Positions 24,155 through 32,494 of a stretch of DNA of 46,611 bases are shown piece after piece (the stretch's first letter is position 1; every line of letters begins with the position of its first letter). Source of the stretch: Microcaldota archaeon (lineage in GTDB: Archaea; Micrarchaeota; Micrarchaeia; Anstonellales; JAGGVH01); the NCBI GenBank assembly GCA_021158105.1, contig JAGGVH010000031.1:1-46611 (forward strand), written 5' to 3'. Position numbers and translations under genes: made by a program. Below the pieces are notes generated by a model. The model saw only the letters and a list, made by a program, of their open reading frames with translations. It did not search any database and was not told the origin of the DNA.

Positions 24155-25222
24155 ATGAAAGTGTGCCTATACCAAGAAGGATTAGAATATATGAAGATGG
24201 TTACACAGAGTGGCATCACAAGCGCGTTCAATCATTTAAAGGAAGCATTGGAAAAGGCAGACGTTGAATATACAACGGACATTAACGACGACTTTGACAT
24301 ATTACACATAAATTTCGGTATAGGGCCGACTTCAATGACTTATGCAAACTATTATAGAAAGAAAGGTAAAAAGGTTATTATCCATGCGCACACTACTTCT
24401 GAAGATTTTGCAAACAGTTTTATCATGAGCGACAAGATCGGACCGATTGTTAAAAAGACGTTGCAGATGTTTTATTCGCAAGGCGACATTGTATTGTGCC
24501 CGTCAGTATACACAAAAACAATATTATCTGAATATAACCTTGGCGTGCCGATAATACCTGTGAGCAACGGTGTGGACACTAACAAATTTAAGAAGGATAA
24601 CACCCGCGGGCAATTGTTCAGGGAAGAAAACGGGATTTCAAGGGAATTGGTGTTCAGCGTCGGACAAGTGTTCAAAAGAAAGGGTGTGTTTGACTTCTGT
24701 GATGTTGCAGAACACCTGCCACAGTTTGACTTTAGATGGTTCGGTAAAGTTTATGACAAGTTTGTGGTGGGCAATAAAGAGATAAAATACTACCTTGAAA
24801 CCCCACCGTTCAACCTAAAATTCTCAGGGTTTGTCCCGGACATCATAGCAGCGTTCTCAGCCGGCGACATATTCTTTTTCCCATCATATGAAGAAAACCA
24901 GGGCATTGTAATATTGGAAGCAGCGAGCATTGGCGTGCCGATCATCGTCAGGGACATACCAGTGTACCGCGACTGGCTGTTCCATGAAGAAAACGTATTA
25001 AAAGGAATGAACAATAAAGAATTTATCACTCTGATAACTATGTTAAGTGAGGATGACGGATTGAAAAAGAAACTTGTTTCAAACGGCAGGCGGCTTGCTG
25101 AAAAACATGACTTGAAAAACATTGGACTGCGGTTGAAGAAGATTTATGAGCACTTATACAATTCAGAAATGGAAAACATTTTGGATGATGAAGTTTTCAT
25201 GACTGATCCTGCAATGTTTTGA
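24155..25222 (+). CDS. GT4-family glycosyltransferase (355 aa)
   Basis: GT-B fold retaining glycosyltransferase. The N-terminal domain has the short VCLYQEG start, ILHINFG and IIHAHTT; the C-terminal domain has PVSNGVDTNKF, FSVGQVFKRKGVFDF and the donor-binding EExQGIVILEAA with E-x7-E spacing, typical of GT4. The absence of a signal or membrane helix suggests cytosolic or peripheral-membrane action, for example on a glycolipid or on cytosolic sugar acceptors. The ATG is leaderless from the shared TATA at 24125-24130. Its last 26 bases overlap the 3' end of the giant surface protein gene on the other strand. Confidence 0.85.
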   Translation: MKVCLYQEGLEYMKMVTQSGITSAFNHLKEALEKADVEYTTDINDDFDILHINFGIGPTSMTYANYYRKKGKKVIIHAHTTSEDFANSFIMSDKIGPIVKKTLQMFYSQGDIVLCPSVYTKTILSEYNLGVPIIPVSNGVDTNKFKKDNTRGQLFREENGISRELVFSVGQVFKRKGVFDFCDVAEHLPQFDFRWFGKVYDKFVVGNKEIKYYLETPPFNLKFSGFVPDIIAAFSAGDIFFFPSYEENQGIVILEAASIGVPIIVRDIPVYRDWLFHEENVLKGMNNKEFITLITMLSEDDGLKKKLVSNGRRLAEKHDLKNIGLRLKKIYEHLYNSEMENILDDEVFMTDPAMF

Positions 25223-28200
25223 CTTTTGTAAGTTTTTTAGGATGCTTCTTATTCTTATCAGTGAACAATGCAACCCCGTTTCCACTGTTGCCGTTACTAC
25301 TCCTGCCAAAGATGAAATATAAAATTAATCCTATGACGATGACTGTTGACAGTGATATGATGATAAACGTCATGTCAGCAGGTTTTGATTCTGGGGCATT
25401 AACCTCATCTATTAACGCTTCAACTGCTGCCATGCCAGTGTATGAATAAACCAGTGCCTTGCCATAATCGCCAGATTTCAGATATTTTGAAGCAGAGTCT
25501 AACACTGAATTGATCTCTTCAAGGTCATCATCATATTCTGTAATCCCCTTCTCACTAACCAGATTCTTGCAAATCTCATACTTCTGTCTGCCAGAAAGTA
25601 AATATGTACCTGTCATGTTGACCATTAAACGTATTGTATCATTGAATGTTTTCCTTTTCTGATAGAACAACTGCCTGACCGTAGCCCCCTTATCCCATGC
25701 AGCCTTAAGCTTTTGCGGGTTGTTTGTGTATTTGTCAAGCGTAGTAAGGTGGGACTGTGCCTTTGAAATCGTCTTCTTAAGGTCAGAAGGAGTTATCGGG
25801 AAGTTTAATATATGTTGCCCGCTCGTTGTCTTGTGACTTTTCACAAAACTATACCATACAGAATACTTGTCATTTAAACTTGACATTGACAAAACATCTT
25901 TTCTGAACTTGTCAACAGAACTCAGGAAAGACATGTCAACTTCTGACTTGAGTTGTGAAACAATGGTTTTGAGCTGTTGAAGTTTATCTTTATACTCTGA
26001 CAAACTGTCAGGTGTAACACTGCTGCGCATGTCCCTCTCAATCCGTGCCAGCTCAGATATTAGGTCGTCGGCAGTAGCATTTACGATGTTTAACTGATAA
26101 TATTCGTCACACACTGATTCATAATCTGAATACAGTGAATTGAACAATGTGGTTAGGTATGCTGACGTGTCAATGTCAATCAATGATGATGTATTATCAA
26201 GGAGTTGCGACGCGCCAGTATAATTGCCGTTGAGATATTCTGTGTTCGCCATTGATAACAATTGTTCAGCAGTATCAGTTATACTGCTCAGATTATCAAA
26301 CCCGTTCTGCGACATAATACTACTAAAGTTTTCTAAACTGTTTAATTGCTCAATCGTCCGATTAACATTATCGTCATACCTCTGCTTTGCAATAGTACTG
26401 TCCATTGCACTCTCTTCAATCTCGCCCTGCAACCTTATCAACAACGGCAACGCCTGTTGATACTTTTCCTGCTGGATAAGAGAATTGATATTGTTTAATT
26501 CTTGTTTTTGATCGGCCGTGCCATATTTGGCAACCAACGGCGAAACCTTATCCCTTAAATTCATAACATATTCCGCAATGTTATCGATGACATAACTCAC
26601 ATGAAACGTGTATGTTAAGCCTGGTGCGATCTCGCCAACGTGGAATGAGTATGTTATGCCGTGTGATGATAATGTCTGGACAGCAGTAACAGGTGCACCG
26701 TTATAAGTTATCTGGAAAGATGAAATATCATGAGCATCTGCATCGGTCACAAGGACATTTGTATCCTTAAACAGGTATGACGCATCAGATATTTTCAAGT
26801 CATAACTTGTCATGATCTTGGATGTTTCATTTTTAATGATAATGTTCTCCTTCTCAATCTTAACAGGCGAAGAGCATTGGAAACGGACGTATAACGTCTG
26901 CACGTTCTTATCATTAAGCGTGGTGACGAATTTAACCTTATCACTGCCTACAAGCGAGCCAGTAATTCTTCTCCCGTTCAATGTCGACTCTGTTATGTGG
27001 GAATGTTCTGGAACAACAATATATACAACTGCACCGTACAACGGCGATTCATACCCTTTAAACTTTAAAGTTGCAGACCCAACGCAATCAGACTGTGATA
27101 CATAATCAAAAGATTCTGTCTTTGAGATTGTTGACAACATGACTGCGCAACGCATGATCTTGACAGAATAATGAGAATTTGGTCTGACATAATTCATCTT
27201 AACTTTTACGCCCGACCTGGTGCTTACTACTGAGCCAATATCGCTCGACTTTGAAACAATGTCATTCTGTATGAAATCAATGTTTTTGTTTATCACAAAC
27301 TCGATATTGCTGCCATTCAATTGTGTCGGGTTGTATATGTCAATCGTGATATTGTTGCATGTCTTTGTGTCAATGACCGGCGCACTGCCAACAGTGTGCA
27401 CCTGTGCATACTGCCCCAAGATTTGCGATAATGTAACCTTCTCAGCATTGTCCCATTCATTTTCAAGAGTAGCAAGTTTAGAATCTACATCATTGGCATG
27501 ACAGAAGAATATGTCATAATTAAGATCATCATTGTTAAAATACTTTGAAACATCAGAATATTTGTTTGAGAAGTCAGACGGTAACGCCATCTGAACGCGT
27601 TTGTTGGAAAGTTTAGACTTTAAAGAAGCATAACGGCTAATCAAGCCTGAGTTGGCCTGCTTCTCATGAATTTTAAGTTCGGTTATACGCTGCGCAACCC
27701 TGCCAGGGATATCTACACAGTTTAAGATGCTTTCATCATCTTTTGGGTCAATACATTTACTAAAGGAATTATACAACTCCTTATGGAACGCTGTAACACT
27801 CACCGGAACGTTATCCTTGCCAGCACAGTCAATATAATCTTTGTATGTTGACAGTGTTGATTTTATAAGGGCAACCTGGTCGTCGCTCAACCTATTTTCA
27901 TAATATGCAATTGAACTGTCTGCTAAAGTGTTAGACTCTTCAAGCAACTTAAACCTGTCGCCCAGTGAACCCACATCGTGTGCACCCATAAACTTCTGCT
28001 CAGCAGAATCGCACTTCTCCCTTGCAAGATTGGTTAGGTATTGGCTGTTGGGATTGCTACTATGTTGTTTACAAGTATTAATTTTGTTGCGGACAAAATC
28101 TTCAAACAATGCAACATCGTCAGCGGCATGCGACAATGTATCATTAATTTTTGTGTTGCTCTTTTTGCATAAACTGATTGCAGACATGAAACTCTTATAC

Positions 28201-29774
28201 CTTACTGCATACCCGTTCTCCATAGATTTTTTTGTTGCCTTTGCAACTTCATAATTATAAGTCATGTTGTCAATCACGCTATTGATGCGCCCAAGGTTAC
28301 TATTATAATCATATATTTCATAATCCTCATCAACATTAATGTCGCCCGATAAAACATATTTTGTGACGTCAATCTTTCCAATGTTGTGAAAATCAAGCTC
28401 GCCCTTGTTTTTGTTTAGTGTTTTGTGACATAGGTTGTATTGCGATTCTAACATCGAATCTTTATCATCCATGTCCTGCTTAATGTGCTGAAGAGCATCA
28501 TATGCATTCATTTCTGTTACCAGCAGTCCATTGTCTGAAACCAAGTTATACATGACTATCCTTGAATAGATCAAAGGGTAAACCTGGCTTATTGATGTCA
28601 AACGTTCTGTGTTGAGCGATTCCATGATTGACCTGACGGTGTCTGTTCCCCAATCATTAGCCAACACGCACAACTGGCTGGCCATAGGTCCTATCGGTTC
28701 AAAAACACCAAAAATATTACAGCCGGACATATATATTAAGTTAGCAGTTGACGTACCAAACGATGCTTCACCAATCCTGTTTTTCCACAGTTCACTGTCA
28801 TACGATTGACCTTCTAGCGCATCCTCAACAAACCATGAGCCGATATAACTGTTCCCGTACTTTTTGCCTATCGCCAAATTCCTGTGGCATTCCGGGCTGA
28901 GGCTCATCGAACCAATCTGCTCAGTAACATTTTCAAACTCGCTCCTGATGTCAGGGTCATACTCATCTGATGATGCGCCCATGTACCTTATTGTTTCAAT
29001 CTCGTTCTTGTTTATAGAATGAAGCTGGTTGTAAGCGTCATTCAACTTTTTTAATGAGGAAATAATGTTTGTCAATGATTTTCTGTAATGGTCATTTGAA
29101 CCTGTCAAACCGTTCACAATTTCACCGATGAACCCAAAGACTGGACCTGTATCACCAATCGAAGTGTGCTCAAAACATTCTAACACGTCCTGTGCTGCCG
29201 TATCGCGAATCTTGTCAGATGTCAAGTCAACCTTATCAGGATTCTCAAACTGGGCGATGAGACATTCTTTGATGTTTGCATTGTTGATATAGTTTCCAAA
29301 CATCTCAGATTCGACCAAACAATTTGAATATCCTATACTATCATTCCTATTCAAATATTCATCACAATCAACACCCAAAGACATGACTGATGACAAGTAT
29401 GACTGATATTCGCTGCGGGCAGTGGCGTATTCATCCCTGCTTTCCATTATCAATTTGTTAATGTCAGACAACTGCTTATTATGGTATGTGTTGCTGAGCG
29501 TTTGAAGGTTGGAAAGCGAACTCGAATATGAAATGGGCGACAGTTCCAAACCAAACAATTGGAGGATGTAGTATTTGCTAATACCATTAAACCTTTCAAG
29601 TTCATTGACCCTGCTTGCAATAATGTCAGGCTCATAATAAGAAAACTGTTCAAGGTTAGCATGTGCACCGCTGCACATTGTCCAATAATCAGTAGAAAGG
29701 TTGGCAGTCATGTTTTGTGAGTATAAGACATTGAGCCAGAGCAACAACAAAAATACTATGGATGCACGTTTCAT
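25197..29774 (-). CDS. giant helical surface protein with C-terminal membrane anchor (1525 aa)
   Basis: Starts with a signal peptide (MKRASIVFLLLLWLNVLYSQ) and ends with a single membrane helix (about 1465-1485) and a basic cytoplasmic tail of about 35 residues. The first 800 residues are mostly helical with Cys pairs; about 830-1100 looks beta-rich, with Cys and Pro patterns like Ig-type domains; 1110-1440 is helical with repeats of the type YL.G.Y..A..LL. N-x-S/T sites are frequent. No enzyme motif is visible. GGTGATGAC precedes the ATG at 29774. A role in cell-surface structure or cell contact is inferred from architecture only. A much longer upstream reading is open but has no signal peptide at its start. 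Confidence 0.7.
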   Translation of the reverse strand: MKRASIVFLLLLWLNVLYSQNMTANLSTDYWTMCSGAHANLEQFSYYEPDIIASRVNELERFNGISKYYILQLFGLELSPISYSSSLSNLQTLSNTYHNKQLSDINKLIMESRDEYATARSEYQSYLSSVMSLGVDCDEYLNRNDSIGYSNCLVESEMFGNYINNANIKECLIAQFENPDKVDLTSDKIRDTAAQDVLECFEHTSIGDTGPVFGFIGEIVNGLTGSNDHYRKSLTNIISSLKKLNDAYNQLHSINKNEIETIRYMGASSDEYDPDIRSEFENVTEQIGSMSLSPECHRNLAIGKKYGNSYIGSWFVEDALEGQSYDSELWKNRIGEASFGTSTANLIYMSGCNIFGVFEPIGPMASQLCVLANDWGTDTVRSIMESLNTERLTSISQVYPLIYSRIVMYNLVSDNGLLVTEMNAYDALQHIKQDMDDKDSMLESQYNLCHKTLNKNKGELDFHNIGKIDVTKYVLSGDINVDEDYEIYDYNSNLGRINSVIDNMTYNYEVAKATKKSMENGYAVRYKSFMSAISLCKKSNTKINDTLSHAADDVALFEDFVRNKINTCKQHSSNPNSQYLTNLAREKCDSAEQKFMGAHDVGSLGDRFKLLEESNTLADSSIAYYENRLSDDQVALIKSTLSTYKDYIDCAGKDNVPVSVTAFHKELYNSFSKCIDPKDDESILNCVDIPGRVAQRITELKIHEKQANSGLISRYASLKSKLSNKRVQMALPSDFSNKYSDVSKYFNNDDLNYDIFFCHANDVDSKLATLENEWDNAEKVTLSQILGQYAQVHTVGSAPVIDTKTCNNITIDIYNPTQLNGSNIEFVINKNIDFIQNDIVSKSSDIGSVVSTRSGVKVKMNYVRPNSHYSVKIMRCAVMLSTISKTESFDYVSQSDCVGSATLKFKGYESPLYGAVVYIVVPEHSHITESTLNGRRITGSLVGSDKVKFVTTLNDKNVQTLYVRFQCSSPVKIEKENIIIKNETSKIMTSYDLKISDASYLFKDTNVLVTDADAHDISSFQITYNGAPVTAVQTLSSHGITYSFHVGEIAPGLTYTFHVSYVIDNIAEYVMNLRDKVSPLVAKYGTADQKQELNNINSLIQQEKYQQALPLLIRLQGEIEESAMDSTIAKQRYDDNVNRTIEQLNSLENFSSIMSQNGFDNLSSITDTAEQLLSMANTEYLNGNYTGASQLLDNTSSLIDIDTSAYLTTLFNSLYSDYESVCDEYYQLNIVNATADDLISELARIERDMRSSVTPDSLSEYKDKLQQLKTIVSQLKSEVDMSFLSSVDKFRKDVLSMSSLNDKYSVWYSFVKSHKTTSGQHILNFPITPSDLKKTISKAQSHLTTLDKYTNNPQKLKAAWDKGATVRQLFYQKRKTFNDTIRLMVNMTGTYLLSGRQKYEICKNLVSEKGITEYDDDLEEINSVLDSASKYLKSGDYGKALVYSYTGMAAVEALIDEVNAPESKPADMTFIIISLSTVIVIGLILYFIFGRSSNGNSGNGVALFTDKNKKHPKKLTKVKTLQDQS

Positions 29775-29806
29775 GTCATCACCAATAAATATCACATCTG
29801 GCAGAT

Positions 29807-29812
29807 TTATAA
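29807..29812. promoter_or_regulatory. TATA box between the giant surface protein (29774 minus) and the PH-like gene (29836 plus)
   Basis: TTATAA is centred 26.5 nt before the plus-strand ATG at 29836 (leaderless) and 35.5 nt before the minus-strand ATG at 29774, which would leave a leader of about 9 nt beginning at GGTGAT. Confidence 0.6.
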
Positions 29813-29835
29813 AAATATGTGAACTAAATAAAATT

Positions 29836-30552
29836 ATGAAACACATATCAAAAAAGGTTTTTATTGAATGGGCGGGCATTCCATTGGCTGTGATAACAAT
29901 AATCTTCATTGCCCTGGCGTTTGGAATGTATTATATTGGAGAATTGTCTTTTGGCGGAATCACGCATAATGGAATAATTACTATGTTGGGCATTATATAT
30001 GTTATTATCAGTTTAGGCTTGTTAATCATGGCAACAATACGATATTATTCATACATGTACCAAATCACTGACATAAGTTTGGTGCTGAGCAAGGGCATAA
30101 TACATAAACATGAAATCACTGTTCCGTATATCAACATCCAAGACGTGGAAAGGGAACAGAACATATTAGACATTATTGCAGGCGTGTGCACAATCAAGGT
30201 TGAAACTGCTGGGAGCGTATCAGCAAACATTGAGATCCCCGGGATTGACATGAATGATAATGTCGACATGATCATATTAGAAAAGAAGCAAGAAATCTTA
30301 GAAAAACAGAAAAAGAAGAGTGTTGAAGAGGAGCACAAAAAGGAAGATGAGATGTTGTCATCTGTTGAGAAAGCAATCATACTATTATCAGACCAGATAG
30401 CATCGCTGCGCATGGACGTCAACAGACTGATCGACAAGACAGAAAAGGAGATGTTGCAGTCGTCAGAAGTAATCAAACCAAAAACTATTAAAAAGCATAA
30501 GAAAACTAAACAGAAGTCAAAAAGGTCAAAACGTGGCAAGAAGGGTAAATAA
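29836..30552 (+). CDS. membrane protein with bacterial PH-like (YdbS/DUF304) domain (238 aa)
   Basis: Two membrane helices (about 10-33 and 45-65) are followed by a bPH2-type domain at about 75-150: ITDISLVLSKGIIHKHEITVPY and INIQDVEREQNILD followed by a VETAGS strand. The rest is a long charged helix and a very basic C-terminal tail (KKHKKTKQKSKRSKR), probably cytoplasmic. bPH2 proteins are of unknown biochemical role. The next gene, endonuclease Q, starts one base after its stop, so the two form an operon. A basic tail next to a repair nuclease hints at DNA or RNA proximity at the membrane, which is only conjecture. The start is leaderless from TTATAA at 29807-29812. Confidence 0.75.
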   Translation: MKHISKKVFIEWAGIPLAVITIIFIALAFGMYYIGELSFGGITHNGIITMLGIIYVIISLGLLIMATIRYYSYMYQITDISLVLSKGIIHKHEITVPYINIQDVEREQNILDIIAGVCTIKVETAGSVSANIEIPGIDMNDNVDMIILEKKQEILEKQKKKSVEEEHKKEDEMLSSVEKAIILLSDQIASLRMDVNRLIDKTEKEMLQSSEVIKPKTIKKHKKTKQKSKRSKRGKKGK

Positions 30553-30553
30553 T

Positions 30554-31804
30554 ATGATACGCGCAGATTTTCATTTCCATTCTAAATATTCCCGGGCAAC
30601 GTCGCAACGGAATGAGATCAAGACGTTGTCACAGTGGGCAAAGTATAAAGGCATTGGATTGTTGGGGACTGCCGACTTCACACACCCAAAATGGTTTGCA
30701 GAAATCAGGGATAAACTCAACCCATGGAAGACAGATAATCATGGGACTGTTTATGAATATAATAATGTAAAGTATGTGTTGACTGTTGAGGTTTCAACGA
30801 TATATAATAAGCTTGAAAAGACAAGAAAAATTCATCATGTCATAATCGCGCCAGACTTTGACACTGCTGGGCAGGTTAACGACGTGCTTGGGAAGAGTAA
30901 TGATTTGTCAGTTGACGGCCGTCCGGTCTTGTCAATGTCATCTGCTGAACTGGTTGAGAAGATATCAGAAATATCAGACAATATTGAAATAATACCTGCC
31001 CATATTTGGACGCCGTGGTTTGGCGTGTTCGGGTCAAAGTCAGGGTTTGACTCGCTTGAAGATGCGTATGAAGATATGGTCACAAAGATTCATGCCCTTG
31101 AAACTGGACTTAGCAGCGATCCTGCAATGAACTGGAGACTCAGCACACTTGACAAGTATACATTAGTGTCGTTCAGTGATGCGCATTCGCCCGAAAACCT
31201 GGGCAGGGAAATGACCTTGTTTTATATTAACGAGGATGAATTAAACTTTAAAACGATAATTGAACATATCAGGAAGAAAAAGGTTGGGACTGTTGAATTC
31301 TATCCAGAAGAGGGCAAATATCACTGGGACGGGCACAGGAAATGTAACGTTTCATTGCCGCCTTCTGAAAGCAAAAAGTATAACAACTTGTGCCCTGTAT
31401 GCCATAAAAGATTAACACTTGGCGTGCTCCACAGGATTGACGACTTGGCAGACAGACCGGTAGGGTATGTCCCAGAAGATGCACAGAAAACTGAACATCT
31501 GATACCGTTAAGAGAAATAGTTGCACAAGTGTTAGGTGTCAACAAGATTTCACAGAAAGTTGTGAAGGAATATTTTAACATAATCAAAGCTTATGGCAAT
31601 GAATGGAACGCACTGCATGCACAGGACATAAACATGATTAACCCAGTCATTGGAAAGGCGATACTAAACATGCAGAAAGGTAAAGTCAAGATTAAGCCGG
31701 GATATGACGGTGTTTATGGTGAGGTTGAAGTTATATTAAATAATGAAAAAGATAAAACAATAAAATATTCGCATCCCCAAAAGACATTGTTTGAGTTTGA
31801 ATAA
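30554..31804 (+). CDS. endoQ: endonuclease Q (PHP-type DNA repair nuclease)
   Basis: Nicks DNA 5' of deaminated bases (hypoxanthine, uracil) in archaeal repair. The 416-residue protein begins with the PHP motif DFHFHSKYSRATS, continues with GTADFTHP, TVEVSTIY, IPAHIWTPWFG, FSDAHSPENLG, and then a zinc-ribbon-like segment (HRKC and CPVCHKRLTLGVLHRI) followed by the RPVGYVPE region. This motif series and the length of about 420 match Pyrococcus EndoQ and the COG1379 family. The ATG at 30554 lies one base after the stop of the PH-like gene; no strong ribosome binding site precedes it. The C-terminal 60 residues are helix-plus-strand and basic. Confidence 0.88.
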   Translation: MIRADFHFHSKYSRATSQRNEIKTLSQWAKYKGIGLLGTADFTHPKWFAEIRDKLNPWKTDNHGTVYEYNNVKYVLTVEVSTIYNKLEKTRKIHHVIIAPDFDTAGQVNDVLGKSNDLSVDGRPVLSMSSAELVEKISEISDNIEIIPAHIWTPWFGVFGSKSGFDSLEDAYEDMVTKIHALETGLSSDPAMNWRLSTLDKYTLVSFSDAHSPENLGREMTLFYINEDELNFKTIIEHIRKKKVGTVEFYPEEGKYHWDGHRKCNVSLPPSESKKYNNLCPVCHKRLTLGVLHRIDDLADRPVGYVPEDAQKTEHLIPLREIVAQVLGVNKISQKVVKEYFNIIKAYGNEWNALHAQDINMINPVIGKAILNMQKGKVKIKPGYDGVYGEVEVILNNEKDKTIKYSHPQKTLFEFE

Positions 31805-31862
31805 GTTAGAAGAAAACAAACGCAAAGAAAAGTATGAAAAATTAAATAAAAAAGAAATAGAT

Positions 31863-32363
31863 TTATGCAACCTTCTTAACAACGATTGTTGCATCAGCTA
31901 TCCTGTCAGTTACTACATCATTAGCAAACTTATACTTGATAAACAATTTGCCTTTGAATGTCTCACCAACTTTGAGAGAACTAGCAGCATCATTCCCTGA
32001 AAGATCTTTGCATGATACATTGAATTGTTTATAGCCACCTTGTGAAATATCACCATCACTAACAGTTTGCCAATCTCCTGAATCGACATCATCCGCGACT
32101 GCTGACACATCATCAACACATGCAAGCCCTGTCACAGTAATCTTCTGCTGGAAACCGTTGCCCAACCTAAAATTTAGATTGCTTCCAGAAATCACTGGCA
32201 TTGGGTTATTACATATCAATCCCTGGCTGCTGAAATCACACCGTTCTGGTGCCTGCAAGTTCATTATTAATCCAACGAATATTGCCATCACTACGATTAT
32301 TATCAACAGCGCCCAGCCATATGTCATCAAATATTCCATGGCCGCCTGACCTTTTCTTATCAC
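31863..32363 (-). CDS. class III signal peptide pilin, stand-alone (166 aa), GTG start
   Basis: After a very short basic leader comes RKGQAAMEYLMTYGWALLII: the best class III prepilin signal in the window (cleavage after Gly, Glu at +5, then about 20 hydrophobic residues). The mature domain of about 130 residues has four Cys and a beta-rich pattern, and is likely the major subunit of a pilus. The start is taken as GTG at 32363, because GAGGTGAT sits at 4-base spacing before it; an upstream GTG at 32372 would swallow that site. A TATATAAC box around 32398-32407 gives a leader of about 13 nt. Convergent with endoQ and divergent from herA. Confidence 0.78.
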   Translation of the reverse strand: MIRKGQAAMEYLMTYGWALLIIIVVMAIFVGLIMNLQAPERCDFSSQGLICNNPMPVISGSNLNFRLGNGFQQKITVTGLACVDDVSAVADDVDSGDWQTVSDGDISQGGYKQFNVSCKDLSGNDAASSLKVGETFKGKLFIKYKFANDVVTDRIADATIVVKKVA

Positions 32364-32397
32364 ATTTATCACCTCATGAGCATTTATGTTTAGATGC

Positions 32398-32407
32398 GTA
32401 TATAACT
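32398..32407 (-). promoter_or_regulatory. TATA box of the stand-alone pilin gene
   Basis: The minus strand reads AGTTATATAC about 39 nt before the GTG at 32363, placing transcription near 32376, just upstream of GAGGTGAT. Confidence 0.45.
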
Positions 32408-32466
32408 TTAATAAGATTTATAAAGTTTGCGAAATACTGCCCTAACACAAACACAAATGTAAAATG

Positions 32467-32472
32467 TTATAA
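32467..32472 (+). promoter_or_regulatory. TATA box of the leaderless herA gene
   Basis: TTATAA centred 25.5 nt before the ATG at 32495. Confidence 0.55.
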
Positions 32473-32494
32473 ATATTACTGGGAAAGGATATGT

